The position numbers and the translations under genes are program-made. The notes under the pieces were generated by a model, which saw only the letters and a program-made list of their open reading frames with translations, made no database searches and had not been told where the DNA came from. A DNA stretch of 47,578 nucleotides from positions 1-47,578 of the forward strand of contig JALGUJ010000026.1 of the NCBI GenBank assembly GCA_029820945.1. The letters are read 5' to 3'. The DNA is from Candidatus Zipacnadia bacterium. Lineage in GTDB: Bacteria > Armatimonadota > Zipacnadia > Zipacnadales > UBA5352. Each line of letters opens with the position of its first letter. Positions within the stretch are counted from its first letter, which is position 1. Positions 24,042-30,962 of this stretch are shown here, piece after piece.

Positions 24042-25304
24042 TTACGTCTTGCGCTCCTTCGTCTTGGCCGCGGGGAAGAGGATGTTGTTGAGGATGAGCC
24101 GGTAGCCTGGCGAGTGCCTGTGCAGGGACAGGTCGGTGGCATCTTCCCCGATGATGTGCGCGTAGTCCTCGGGATCGTGGCCCGCGAGGAAGCTGTATGT
24201 GCCCTGTAGGTAGCCTCCGTGGATGTACTTCACGCGGGCGGTGGCCGGGAAGTCGCCCAGGACCACCACGCTGTCCTTGAGGCAGTCGCGCCGGAAGGCC
24301 GTGGTCTGGCCCAGGAAGTCGGCGACCTGGCCGACGTGGCACTGCGTGAGCATGGTGGGGATGGGGTCCTGCCGCGCGGAGAACTCGAACAGCTCAAACA
24401 CCTCGCCCTGTGAGACGATTGCCGTGGCGCCGGGCGAGACGTCGATGTCGGCCACCTCGGGCGCCATGGGATCGAGGACGAGGTGGAAGTCGCGGAAGGC
24501 CAGCGTCGCCGAGAAGTCCAGGCGATCCTGGGCGTCCGGGTCTATGGGGCTGCCGTCGATGGGCGCGGGCACGATGTCCACCCCCCGGCTGGCCAGGGCG
24601 ATGTCGAGCGTGTCCGCCGCCGAACACATCGCGAACAGGAAGCCGCCATCCGCCACCCAGCGCGCGATCGCAGCGGCGACGGCCTTCTTGCAGTCCTGCA
24701 CGGACGCGAACCCCAGCTCCTCCGCCGCCGACCGCGAGGCGAGCACCTGTCTGCGATACCACGGCCGGTCCGCGAAGCTCGAGAAGAACTTGCCGTAGTT
24801 GCCGGTGAAGTCCTCGTGGTGCAGGTGCAGCCAGTCGTAGTCCGCCAGAGCGCCGCCGATCACCTCGCGGTCCCACACCCTGTCGTACTCCACCTCGGCG
24901 TAGGTCAGCGCCAGGGTCACCGCATCGTCCCATGGCTCGCTGTAGGACGGGGTGTAGACCGCGATCTTCGGGGCCTTGGTCAGGTGCAGCCGCTGCATGT
25001 TCGAGCGCTCGATGACCGCCTCGATCTCTGCCATCGCCGCTGCCGACATGGGCTCGACGGCTACGCCGAGCTGCTGCGCCCGCGCTCTCACGTCAGGCCG
25101 GTCGGGCAGCAGGAAGCTCCCGGCGCGGTAGTTGAGCAGCCACTGGCACCCGTAGGCGCGCGGCTCCTTCAGGCACCACCAGGTCAGGCCATAGGCGCGC
25201 AGGTGATCACTCTGCGCCTCGTCCATAGGCACCAGCAGGTGGTCGGCGCGTGACGAGCCCGCCACAGCGGCCAGCAGCGCCAGCGCGACGCTGAAGCTGC
25301 GCAT
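24042..25304 (-). CDS. Secreted protein of unknown function, family often labelled asparagine synthetase B
   Basis: 420 aa from ATG 25304 (GGAGAG upstream), with a signal peptide about 1-19 (MRSFSVALALLAAVAGSSRA). The sequence after it (HLLVPMDEAQSDHLRAYG, WLLNYRAGSFLLPD, APKIAVYTPSYSEPWDDAVT, WLHLHHEDFTGNYGKFF, GGFLFAMCSAADTLDIAL, LILNNILFPAAKTKERKT) corresponds, from memory, to a conserved family of Bacteroidota and other phyla carried in databases as asparagine synthetase B. Nothing in it supports that name: there is no N-terminal glutaminase cysteine and no ATP-pyrophosphatase loop, and the protein is exported. The middle reads like a ThuA- or glutamine-amidotransferase-like fold (FAMCSAADT), which is a guess. 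The HHEDFTG and GYLQGTYSFLAGHDPEDY segments may form an active site. Confidence 0.7.
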   Translation of the reverse strand: MRSFSVALALLAAVAGSSRADHLLVPMDEAQSDHLRAYGLTWWCLKEPRAYGCQWLLNYRAGSFLLPDRPDVRARAQQLGVAVEPMSAAAMAEIEAVIERSNMQRLHLTKAPKIAVYTPSYSEPWDDAVTLALTYAEVEYDRVWDREVIGGALADYDWLHLHHEDFTGNYGKFFSSFADRPWYRRQVLASRSAAEELGFASVQDCKKAVAAAIARWVADGGFLFAMCSAADTLDIALASRGVDIVPAPIDGSPIDPDAQDRLDFSATLAFRDFHLVLDPMAPEVADIDVSPGATAIVSQGEVFELFEFSARQDPIPTMLTQCHVGQVADFLGQTTAFRRDCLKDSVVVLGDFPATARVKYIHGGYLQGTYSFLAGHDPEDYAHIIGEDATDLSLHRHSPGYRLILNNILFPAAKTKERKT

Positions 25305-25384
25305 GATCTCTCCACGGACGTTCAGCATCACTCGCCACGGGGCAGTTTCACCGGGCGTGGGGCCGGCTCCTGCGTACCGACGAA

Positions 25385-25404
25385 GGCGCCCCGCACGGGG
25401 CGCC
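25385..25404 (-). terminator. Terminator-like hairpin after the DUF378 gene
   Basis: GGCGCCCC (25385-25392) pairs with GGGGCGCC (25397-25404) across a GCAC loop, 38 nt past the stop of the DUF378 gene. An overlapping alternative, CACGGGG (25394-25400) with CCCCGTG (25403-25409), excludes it. Confidence 0.5.
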
Positions 25405-25442
25405 CCGTGTGCCTCTTCCGACTGGTCCGGTGCGAAGCCCGC

Positions 25443-25718
25443 CTACTGAGTCGTGTCTTCCTCCGGCGCTTCCTCGGCCCTCGTCATTGGCTCCCCGAGC
25501 GGAGGCGCGCCACCGCCGACCATCCCGAAGAAGGAGATCGCCCAGATCGCAGCGATGCCGACCAGTATGTAGACCACGCTCCCGACCGGACCGGCCTCAC
25601 CGACCGTTCCCTCGCCGAAGATCGACGCCACCACGTCGAAGTTCGCGACACCGACCAGGCCCCAGTTCAGGCCACCGACGATCACCAGCACCAGGACGAT
25701 GATGTTCAGCGTCTTCAT
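25443..25718 (-). CDS. DUF378 family small membrane protein
   Basis: 91 aa. Begins MKTLNIIVLVLVIVGGLNWGLVG, the recognisable opening of DUF378 (PF04070, YuzA-like) proteins, with a second transmembrane segment at about 46-66 (VGSVVYILVGIAAIWAISFFG). Family members are two-TM inner membrane proteins of unknown function. The C-terminal 25 residues are acidic and polar, longer than in most members. It has its own sigma70-like promoter 42 bases upstream and a hairpin terminator, so it is probably a single-gene unit. GGGGTGAGG before the ATG serves as ribosome binding site. Confidence 0.85.
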   Translation of the reverse strand: MKTLNIIVLVLVIVGGLNWGLVGVANFDVVASIFGEGTVGEAGPVGSVVYILVGIAAIWAISFFGMVGGGAPPLGEPMTRAEEAPEEDTTQ

Positions 25719-25760
25719 TACACCTCACCCCTCATTCCAATGCACTAGCACTGTGTCACA

Positions 25761-25789
25761 AGCGTAGCCATAAAATACACGTTTGTCAA
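25761..25789 (-). promoter_or_regulatory. Sigma70-type promoter for the DUF378 gene
   Basis: On the minus strand TTGACA (25789-25784), a 17-nt AT-rich spacer, and TACGCT (25766-25761), 42 bases before the ATG. A perfect -35 box with ideal spacing in an AT-rich island of an otherwise GC-rich window. Confidence 0.75.
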
Positions 25790-25810
25790 CACGACCTGCA
25801 AGGTAAGAGA

Positions 25811-25983
25811 GCATCCAGATTCCTGTGGATGACACACGGACGCCCCCATCCGCAGGTCGTTGCTCTGCAGGCGTTGGCGCCGCAACGGGGTTGGCCTCAC
25901 CCCCCGTCCCTCCCGCCCAGCAGCGGGATGCGCAGGCACGGGACGTCGCCGCTCGGTGCGCGCATCCACACGAATCTGGATGC
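25811..25983. repeat. 173-bp element bounded by 21-bp inverted repeats
   Basis: The left end 25811-25831 (starts GCATCCAGATTC) and the right end 25963-25983 (ends GAATCTGGATGC) are inverted copies with a single mismatch over 21 bp. The interior holds smaller hairpins, for example CGTTG/CAACG at 25872-25887 and GGGGT/ACCCC at 25887-25903, and no convincing ORF. No target-site duplication is visible beside the ends. It could be a MITE-like remnant, a large terminator or cruciform, or a structured RNA. It fills most of the 363-bp gap between the DUF378 promoter and the gene ending at 26082. Confidence 0.6.
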
Positions 25984-25985
25984 TG

Positions 25986-26021
25986 CCGCAAGGTAATGGC
26001 CTCGGGAGCATCACCTTGCGG
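25986..26021 (-). terminator. Possible hairpin downstream of the CBM9-like gene
   Basis: CCGCAAGGT (25986-25994) and ACCTTGCGG (26013-26021) are exact inverted repeats with an 18-nt loop, 61 nt after the stop of the minus-strand gene at 26082 and directly beside the 173-bp inverted-repeat element. The motif GCAAGGTAA also occurs just left of that element near 25798-25806. Confidence 0.4.
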
Positions 26022-26081
26022 TGCTGCGGAACCCATCAGTCCGGCCAGTTCGAGGTCGCGGTGGCCACTTGCCCGCCGGAA

Positions 26082-27428
26082 TCAGTCCAGCGGCACCTCG
26101 GGCAGGACGATCAGCTTGAGCTTCTCTTCCGCGATGCGGCGGGGGGTCTCACCGCGCATCTCCTTGAGCACCAGATGGAGCGTATAGGCGCCAGGCTGCA
26201 GCTCCGGGAGCTGCATCTCGGCCCGCAGCGCCCGGTCGGCGGGCTGCAGCTCCTCGCGCGCCTTCACGGCCATCTCCCCGTCGAAGACCGCGAGTACGAC
26301 CTGGCCGCGCTGGAGCAGGCTGTCGCTAACACGCAGCGTCCCGCGGGCGGCCAGGTGCCGGTCGCCTGCGACGAATAGCCGGCGGCTGACGACCAGGTCC
26401 AGCACGTCCACCACGGGCTGGGTGACCTGCCGCCTCGCCAGCACCTTACCCTCCTCATCCGTGACGGCCAGTTCCAGGTTCACGGGGGCGTCGGCGCGCG
26501 CGATGTCGTAGCCGAAGGTTACCTCGCGCTGCTGCCCCGGCTGGATGCTGTAGGGGCCGAGCACGCGCTCCAGGGCGAGGCCGTCGCCCTGCCACCAGGT
26601 GAGGCCCACCGAGAGCCTGCGTTCGCGGTCATCAGGGTTCTCGACGGTGACGGTCACCTCGCTCTGGCCGAGCATGCCCTCGCCCACCGTGAAGGCCCGC
26701 AGGTAGCCGCCGGGGAGGCTGGCGAGGCCGAACCGGGCTGGCTCGTGGAAGCCCCCGCCGGTCGGCGACCAGCAGGAGAGCTGGTTGCCGCCCCCGGCGC
26801 GCCGCTCGCGGCAGATGTTGAGGCCGAAGTCCGTCCCCGTGAGGCCGAGCGCGCTGAGGGGCAGGGCGAACTCCGCGAACCACGCGTCCTCACCGACCCT
26901 CGCCGCGCGCGCCACCTCCGGGCTCCAGTCGCCGCCGCGCACCAGGGTCGTGACGGTGCCCAGGGAGTTGATCGCGAGCTGGCGGGCGGTCTCGAGGTCC
27001 AGATTCCCGTCCACGAACATCTCGACGCAGTCGTCGCTCCACACCGAGCCGCCGTCCTCGGTGATGTTGGCGACGATGCCCTGGAGATTCGGCTCCTCCG
27101 CCCGTACGCCCACGAAGAGCTGGCCCGCGAAGGTGCCGAACCATGCCCTGGTCTGCACCGGGGCGCGGGCCTCGCCCGTGCTGACCATCCACTCGTCCGT
27201 CTCCGCCGCCACCTCCCAGGCACTGTCCTCGAGCACTCCGTCGATCTCGGGCGCGGCCGGCAACTCGGGGATCGCCAGCGTCTTGCGCTGCGACAGGTCC
27301 ACTTTGGGAGCCACGTCGAATGGTAGCGGCCCCCAACTGGCATCGGTCACCAGCGGCGACGGCTGCGCCGCCGCGGCCAGGGCGGTTGCCAGCAACAGAA
27401 AGGTCGCGGCTGCTGTGCGTGCTGTCAT
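26082..27428 (-). CDS. Secreted CBM9-like (carbohydrate-binding) protein
   Basis: 448 aa with signal peptide about 1-21 (FLLLATALAAAAQ). Residues about 48-235 match the family 9-like carbohydrate-binding/DOMON-type domain: IPELPAAPEIDGVLEDSAWEV, LFVGVRAEEPNLQGI, SVWSDDCVEMFVD, WFAEFALPLSAL. The remaining half consists of beta-rich segments (TVTVENPDDRERRLSVGL and PGAYTLHLVLKEMRGE) that resemble fibronectin- or Ig-type modules. No catalytic domain is visible. It probably binds plant or algal polysaccharide at the cell surface and works with the LamG/GH-like protein upstream. AGGAGG lies before the ATG. Confidence 0.8.
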   Translation of the reverse strand: MTARTAAATFLLLATALAAAAQPSPLVTDASWGPLPFDVAPKVDLSQRKTLAIPELPAAPEIDGVLEDSAWEVAAETDEWMVSTGEARAPVQTRAWFGTFAGQLFVGVRAEEPNLQGIVANITEDGGSVWSDDCVEMFVDGNLDLETARQLAINSLGTVTTLVRGGDWSPEVARAARVGEDAWFAEFALPLSALGLTGTDFGLNICRERRAGGGNQLSCWSPTGGGFHEPARFGLASLPGGYLRAFTVGEGMLGQSEVTVTVENPDDRERRLSVGLTWWQGDGLALERVLGPYSIQPGQQREVTFGYDIARADAPVNLELAVTDEEGKVLARRQVTQPVVDVLDLVVSRRLFVAGDRHLAARGTLRVSDSLLQRGQVVLAVFDGEMAVKAREELQPADRALRAEMQLPELQPGAYTLHLVLKEMRGETPRRIAEEKLKLIVLPEVPLD

Positions 27429-27449
27429 GGCTATGCGCGCCTCCTGTGA

Positions 27450-27470
27450 GCGGGCGCTTCCCGCGCCCGC
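27450..27470 (-). terminator. Terminator-like hairpin between two glycan genes
   Basis: GCGGGCGC (27450-27457) and GCGCCCGC (27463-27470) make a perfect 8-bp stem with a TTCCC loop, 33 nt after the stop of the 961-aa gene and just upstream of the next gene's ribosome binding site. It may terminate or attenuate transcription into the CBM9-like gene. Confidence 0.5.
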
Positions 27471-27503
27471 GGATTGTCAAGCGGACGGCTTCACCGCGCG
27501 CGA

Positions 27504-30389
27504 CTACTTGCCCATGGCCTGCTGCAGCGCAATGATGTGGCGGGCGGTCTGCGAGCGCATCGTGTCGTAGTCGGCGCCACTGAAGCTGCGGGTGGCGGCG
27601 ACGGTGTAGGGGCTCTCCAGGTCGATGTCCTGGATGTCCTCCGGGAGCTGTGGCGTCATCCGTTTGATCTCGCCCAGCCAGGCCTGCGCCTCCGACACGT
27701 CCACGCCCTGGGCGCGCGCGTCAGCCATGGTCTGCTCGAGCGTGGCGATGTAGCGCATGTCGTCGTATCCCTCGCGGAAGGCCTCATAGTGGAGCGTGGA
27801 GATCATCCGCGTGGGGTCGTCGGTGTCGGGGAAGGCGTAGCCGAAGTCGAAGCGGTCAGAGTCCGTATCGTCGAAGGGGCTACCGCCGTAGGAGTAGTAC
27901 ATCCACGGGACGTGAACCTCGACCGGCGAGAGCCACATGAAGAGGCCGTTAATGAAGCGGTTCCACTCGGCGCGGAAGAACGAGCCGCGCATGTTGTGGT
28001 ACATCCAGGCCTCATCGCCGGCCTCGGCGAGCATCTCCGCCATCTCATCCCAGTCGTGACCCGCCTGCAGCCAGCTCTCCAGGGAGTGGCCGTTGATGCA
28101 GCGCACGTCGATCCACGGGTCGGACCGCTCCATCTTGTCCTCCCAGCGCCCGGGGCTCATCGGGATCGTGATGTACAGCCGGAAGTCTGACGCTCTGCGC
28201 ACGACTTCCGCGTAGTCGAGGTAGCGCGGCAGTCGCCCGCGGCCGAACACCTCGTCCATATGCGTGAGCAGGAACTCGAACTCCGGATACTCGTCCTCAA
28301 GCTGCTTGAGCTCCGTGAAGCACTGCTTGGCAACGGCCAGCAGGTCCTCCTGCTCGGAGACCGGCTCGCCCTCGCCCTGCTCGTCCAGGCCCCCGTGGCC
28401 CATCAGGGCGGCGAGGCGCATGAGGTTGTCGTAGATGGTGATCTCGCCGAAGAAGCCGTGCTTGCGCGCCTGATCGAGGGTCGTGCGGATCAGCCCGAAG
28501 TCCCAGGTGATGTTCCCGTCATCATCCTGGAGCCACTCGACCGCCGTGTGCCCCTTGATGGTCGTGCACCCATGCGCCGCCATGTCGGCGAACTCCGCGT
28601 CATTGACCTCCTGAGGCCGGTCCTGCAGGTATCGGGCCCGGTAGTACATCCCGTAGCGCTTGTTCTGCGGCTGCACCAGCTCGATCGGGTGCACGTGCAG
28701 TTGCAGCGCCATCTCCGACGGCTCCAGCCCCTCGGGTTCGACGCGGACCGTGCCCGTGTAGTCGCCCGCCGCCGCGTCTTCGGGCACGTGAACCAGCAGG
28801 TAGATCTCCTTGAAGTTGCCCGCGGGCAGCCAGAAGTCGCGGTTGGGGAAGACGAAGCGCGAGACCGTCTCGTAGTTCGTCGGCACGCGCGGCATCCAGT
28901 AGCCCTTGCGCATCAGCACGCGGCGGATCAGTTGCACCTGCACGCGGTCGTCCGGGATGGTGCCCGCATCCCCGCTGAGGCCGCCCGCGGTCACGCGGAT
29001 CGAAGGGAGGTCCTGTGCCGCGCAGAGCGTGAACTGCACCGCCTCGTACTCCCCCGGCGAGGCCTGCATGGCCAGCGCCTCGGGGAAGCGCTCGCCCAGT
29101 GGCTCGAGGGCCGGATCGACCTCATCGACGGGGTGCCCGGCGTAGATCGCGTAGCCGTTGGGCGCCTCGGGCAGCTCGAAGCTGAACTCCGCCACCTCAG
29201 TGCGCATGGTCTGCATCGTCAGCTCATCCGGCTCCATCTGGCGCGAGAAGGAGGGCGGCGGCTCGATGCCCTCGGCCAGCAGGATGGCGTCGCCGAGGAC
29301 CGCGACTGCACCGGCCTCATCTCCGGCAACCCGCGCCTCGATGCGCAGCGTCTGCCCGCCCTGCACCGCCATGTCCAGCGGGGTTGGCTCGGCGTCCGCG
29401 CTGATGTTGGGCGTCACCGCGCTCTCCTCGCCGTCCAGCGAGAACGCGACCGTGGCCGAGGCGCCCGCGCGGCCGAAGGGGCTCACGCCGAGCACGCCGC
29501 GCAGCCTCGCGAAGCCCTCAGGTACCTCGAACTCCACGAAGCCCGGCGCGCGCAGCGCCACCCCCCGGGCATACGCCCGGTTGCCGATGACCAGCGGTAT
29601 CTCCCGATCGTCGATCGCGGTCTGATGGTCGATGCCCACCACGCCCAGCGCCTGGCCGCGGTCGCTCGGCTCGAGGTCGGTCAGGTACCGGCTCGCCGGC
29701 TCGCCGGGCTGGGCGGCCGCAGCGGCGGCGATCTCCTCGGGAGAGCGCGCGATCGAGGAGATGCGCAGCTCGTCGATAGTCAGCGGCCCGCGGCCGAGCG
29801 AGAACTCGGGAGGCGCCTCGATCAGGCCGGCGCCGCCCGCTTCCTCCTCCGCCAGCTCACCGTCGGCGTAGATTCTGGTAACGCCGCCCTCCCAGGTGCC
29901 GGCGATGTGATGCCAGGTGCCGACCTCCCAGGTGGTGAAGTCCACGTCCACCCGCTGCCAGGTCCACTTGCCCTCCTCCGCCGGCCCCCCCTTGACGGGC
30001 ATGCCGAGGCGTTCGCCCTGGATCTTGTTGAAGTTCACGTAGTTGCCCTGCTCCTCACTCACCATGCCGAAGAGGCTGGCCTCCTCGGCCTCCGCCAGCT
30101 CCTCGGTCCACAGCAGCCAGAACTCGATCGTGCCCGCCGCCAGGTTGATCTTCCCGTCGGCCTTGTAGCTCAGGCTCTTGCCCTCGGGCAGGAAGAGGGC
30201 GTTGCCGAACCTGCCCTCGACCAGCTCGGCCTCCCCGCTGACGCCCGCGCGCCAGTCGCCGGCGCAGTAGTCGGGCAGCAGCCCGTCGTCGAAGCTCGCC
30301 TTGAAGGTGGTGTACGCATCGATGGCCGTCTGCGCCCACCCACAGGCGCCCAGCAGCCCAAGCGCGAGACAGATCCCTGTTGTGCGCAT
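27504..30389 (-). CDS. Secreted LamG / NPCBM / glycoside-hydrolase-like protein (DUF4091 or GH123-like)
   Basis: 961 aa. Signal peptide about 1-19. A LamG/concanavalin-type domain spans about 28-215 (TIEFWLLWTEEL, GTWHHIAGTWEGGVTRIYAD, IDELRISSIARSPEEI). An NPCBM-like domain follows at about 235-375 (VIGNRAYARGVALRAPGFVE, then FDLDG-type strands). The second half is a beta domain (FVFPNRDFWLPAGNFKEIYL, GDYTGTVRVEPEG) and a TIM-barrel-like region with RYGMYYRARYL and FLLTHMDEVFG near 705-712, where the acidic pair DE recalls GH123-type and DUF4091 proteins that use Asp-Glu. The substrate may be an amino-sugar-containing or other complex glycan; unproven. GGGAGG precedes the ATG. Confidence 0.75.
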   Translation of the reverse strand: MRTTGICLALGLLGACGWAQTAIDAYTTFKASFDDGLLPDYCAGDWRAGVSGEAELVEGRFGNALFLPEGKSLSYKADGKINLAAGTIEFWLLWTEELAEAEEASLFGMVSEEQGNYVNFNKIQGERLGMPVKGGPAEEGKWTWQRVDVDFTTWEVGTWHHIAGTWEGGVTRIYADGELAEEEAGGAGLIEAPPEFSLGRGPLTIDELRISSIARSPEEIAAAAAAQPGEPASRYLTDLEPSDRGQALGVVGIDHQTAIDDREIPLVIGNRAYARGVALRAPGFVEFEVPEGFARLRGVLGVSPFGRAGASATVAFSLDGEESAVTPNISADAEPTPLDMAVQGGQTLRIEARVAGDEAGAVAVLGDAILLAEGIEPPPSFSRQMEPDELTMQTMRTEVAEFSFELPEAPNGYAIYAGHPVDEVDPALEPLGERFPEALAMQASPGEYEAVQFTLCAAQDLPSIRVTAGGLSGDAGTIPDDRVQVQLIRRVLMRKGYWMPRVPTNYETVSRFVFPNRDFWLPAGNFKEIYLLVHVPEDAAAGDYTGTVRVEPEGLEPSEMALQLHVHPIELVQPQNKRYGMYYRARYLQDRPQEVNDAEFADMAAHGCTTIKGHTAVEWLQDDDGNITWDFGLIRTTLDQARKHGFFGEITIYDNLMRLAALMGHGGLDEQGEGEPVSEQEDLLAVAKQCFTELKQLEDEYPEFEFLLTHMDEVFGRGRLPRYLDYAEVVRRASDFRLYITIPMSPGRWEDKMERSDPWIDVRCINGHSLESWLQAGHDWDEMAEMLAEAGDEAWMYHNMRGSFFRAEWNRFINGLFMWLSPVEVHVPWMYYSYGGSPFDDTDSDRFDFGYAFPDTDDPTRMISTLHYEAFREGYDDMRYIATLEQTMADARAQGVDVSEAQAWLGEIKRMTPQLPEDIQDIDLESPYTVAATRSFSGADYDTMRSQTARHIIALQQAMGK

Positions 30390-30415
30390 GAAGATGCCTC
30401 CCTGTCAGGTGCCCG

Positions 30416-30438
30416 GACCGGGTCATCCCGGCCCGGTC
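30416..30438 (-). promoter_or_regulatory. Hairpin in the leader of the 961-aa gene
   Basis: GACCGGG (30416-30422) pairs with CCCGGTC (30432-30438) across a 9-nt loop, 27 bases before the ATG at 30389 of the minus-strand gene. It lies in the divergent intergenic region with the small membrane protein and could be part of a leader; no promoter is clear. Confidence 0.3.
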
Positions 30439-30578
30439 TGCGGCTCGTGGTATTAATTCGCGGGGCGCCCCGTGAGGCCTGCATGCTCTCCGGGCCTGCG
30501 CTCACCGGGAGGCCCCACCACGCCATGAGGCGAACAGTGGGGTGCCCGGCCCGCACCGGTCGGCAGGAGTCGATGGGC

Positions 30579-30956
30579 ATGCAGCCACTTTGGACCGACC
30601 CGGACGAGAGGCCCCGCGCGAACGCGCTTCGCGTGGTCGGCGTGGTGCTGCTGATCGCCGGCCTCGGGGCGAACATCTGGCTGGTGGTCGCCTCGGCTCA
30701 GAGCCACTCGTGGCGGCTGGCGGTGCTGATCCTGTCGCCGGGCGCAATACTGCTCTTCTCCGCCTTTCTTGCCGAGAACACGCCGTCGATGCGCGGCTGC
30801 CTGAGCGTCTTCGCCGTGCTACTGGCGTTCGTGGCGGCATTCTGGGCATACGTGGGCGTGGCGGTCGCACTGAGCGCCGACGGCAAGCCGCCCGCGGCGG
30901 TCGAGGACGCCGCGCCGGAGGACCAGGGCGGGGCCGATGTGCCCGAAGCGGAGTGA
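30579..30956 (+). CDS. Small membrane protein, unknown function
   Basis: 125 aa. Start ATG 30579 is chosen because AGGAG ends nine bases before it; an in-frame ATG at 30573 is only three bases from the AGGAG. Three hydrophobic segments are visible: VVGVVLLIAGLGANIWLVVA, LAVLILSPGAILLFSAFLA and GCLSVFAVLLAFVAAFWAYVGVAVAL. The tail is acidic and Ala/Pro-rich. I do not recognise a family. It stands six bases before the sulfatase gene and is probably cotranscribed with it and the DUF2225 gene. A 898-residue open frame on this strand runs through it from 28260, but only this end is coding. Confidence 0.65.
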   Translation: MQPLWTDPDERPRANALRVVGVVLLIAGLGANIWLVVASAQSHSWRLAVLILSPGAILLFSAFLAENTPSMRGCLSVFAVLLAFVAAFWAYVGVAVALSADGKPPAAVEDAAPEDQGGADVPEAE

Positions 30957-30962
30957 TGCGAC

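Noticed and set aside
24042..25304. Asparagine synthetase as the product
   Set aside because: The protein is exported and lacks glutaminase and ATP-pyrophosphatase motifs.
25745..26187. Small ORFs on both strands in the gap around the inverted-repeat element
   Set aside because: No ribosome binding sites, no recognisable domains, and they run across the inverted repeats and the DUF378 promoter.
28260..30956. 898-residue open frame on the plus strand
   Set aside because: Most of it is antisense to the 961-aa GH-like gene, and its translation is low-complexity Arg/Leu/Ala-rich as expected of a GC-rich shadow frame. Only the final 125 codons, after a proper ribosome binding site, are kept.
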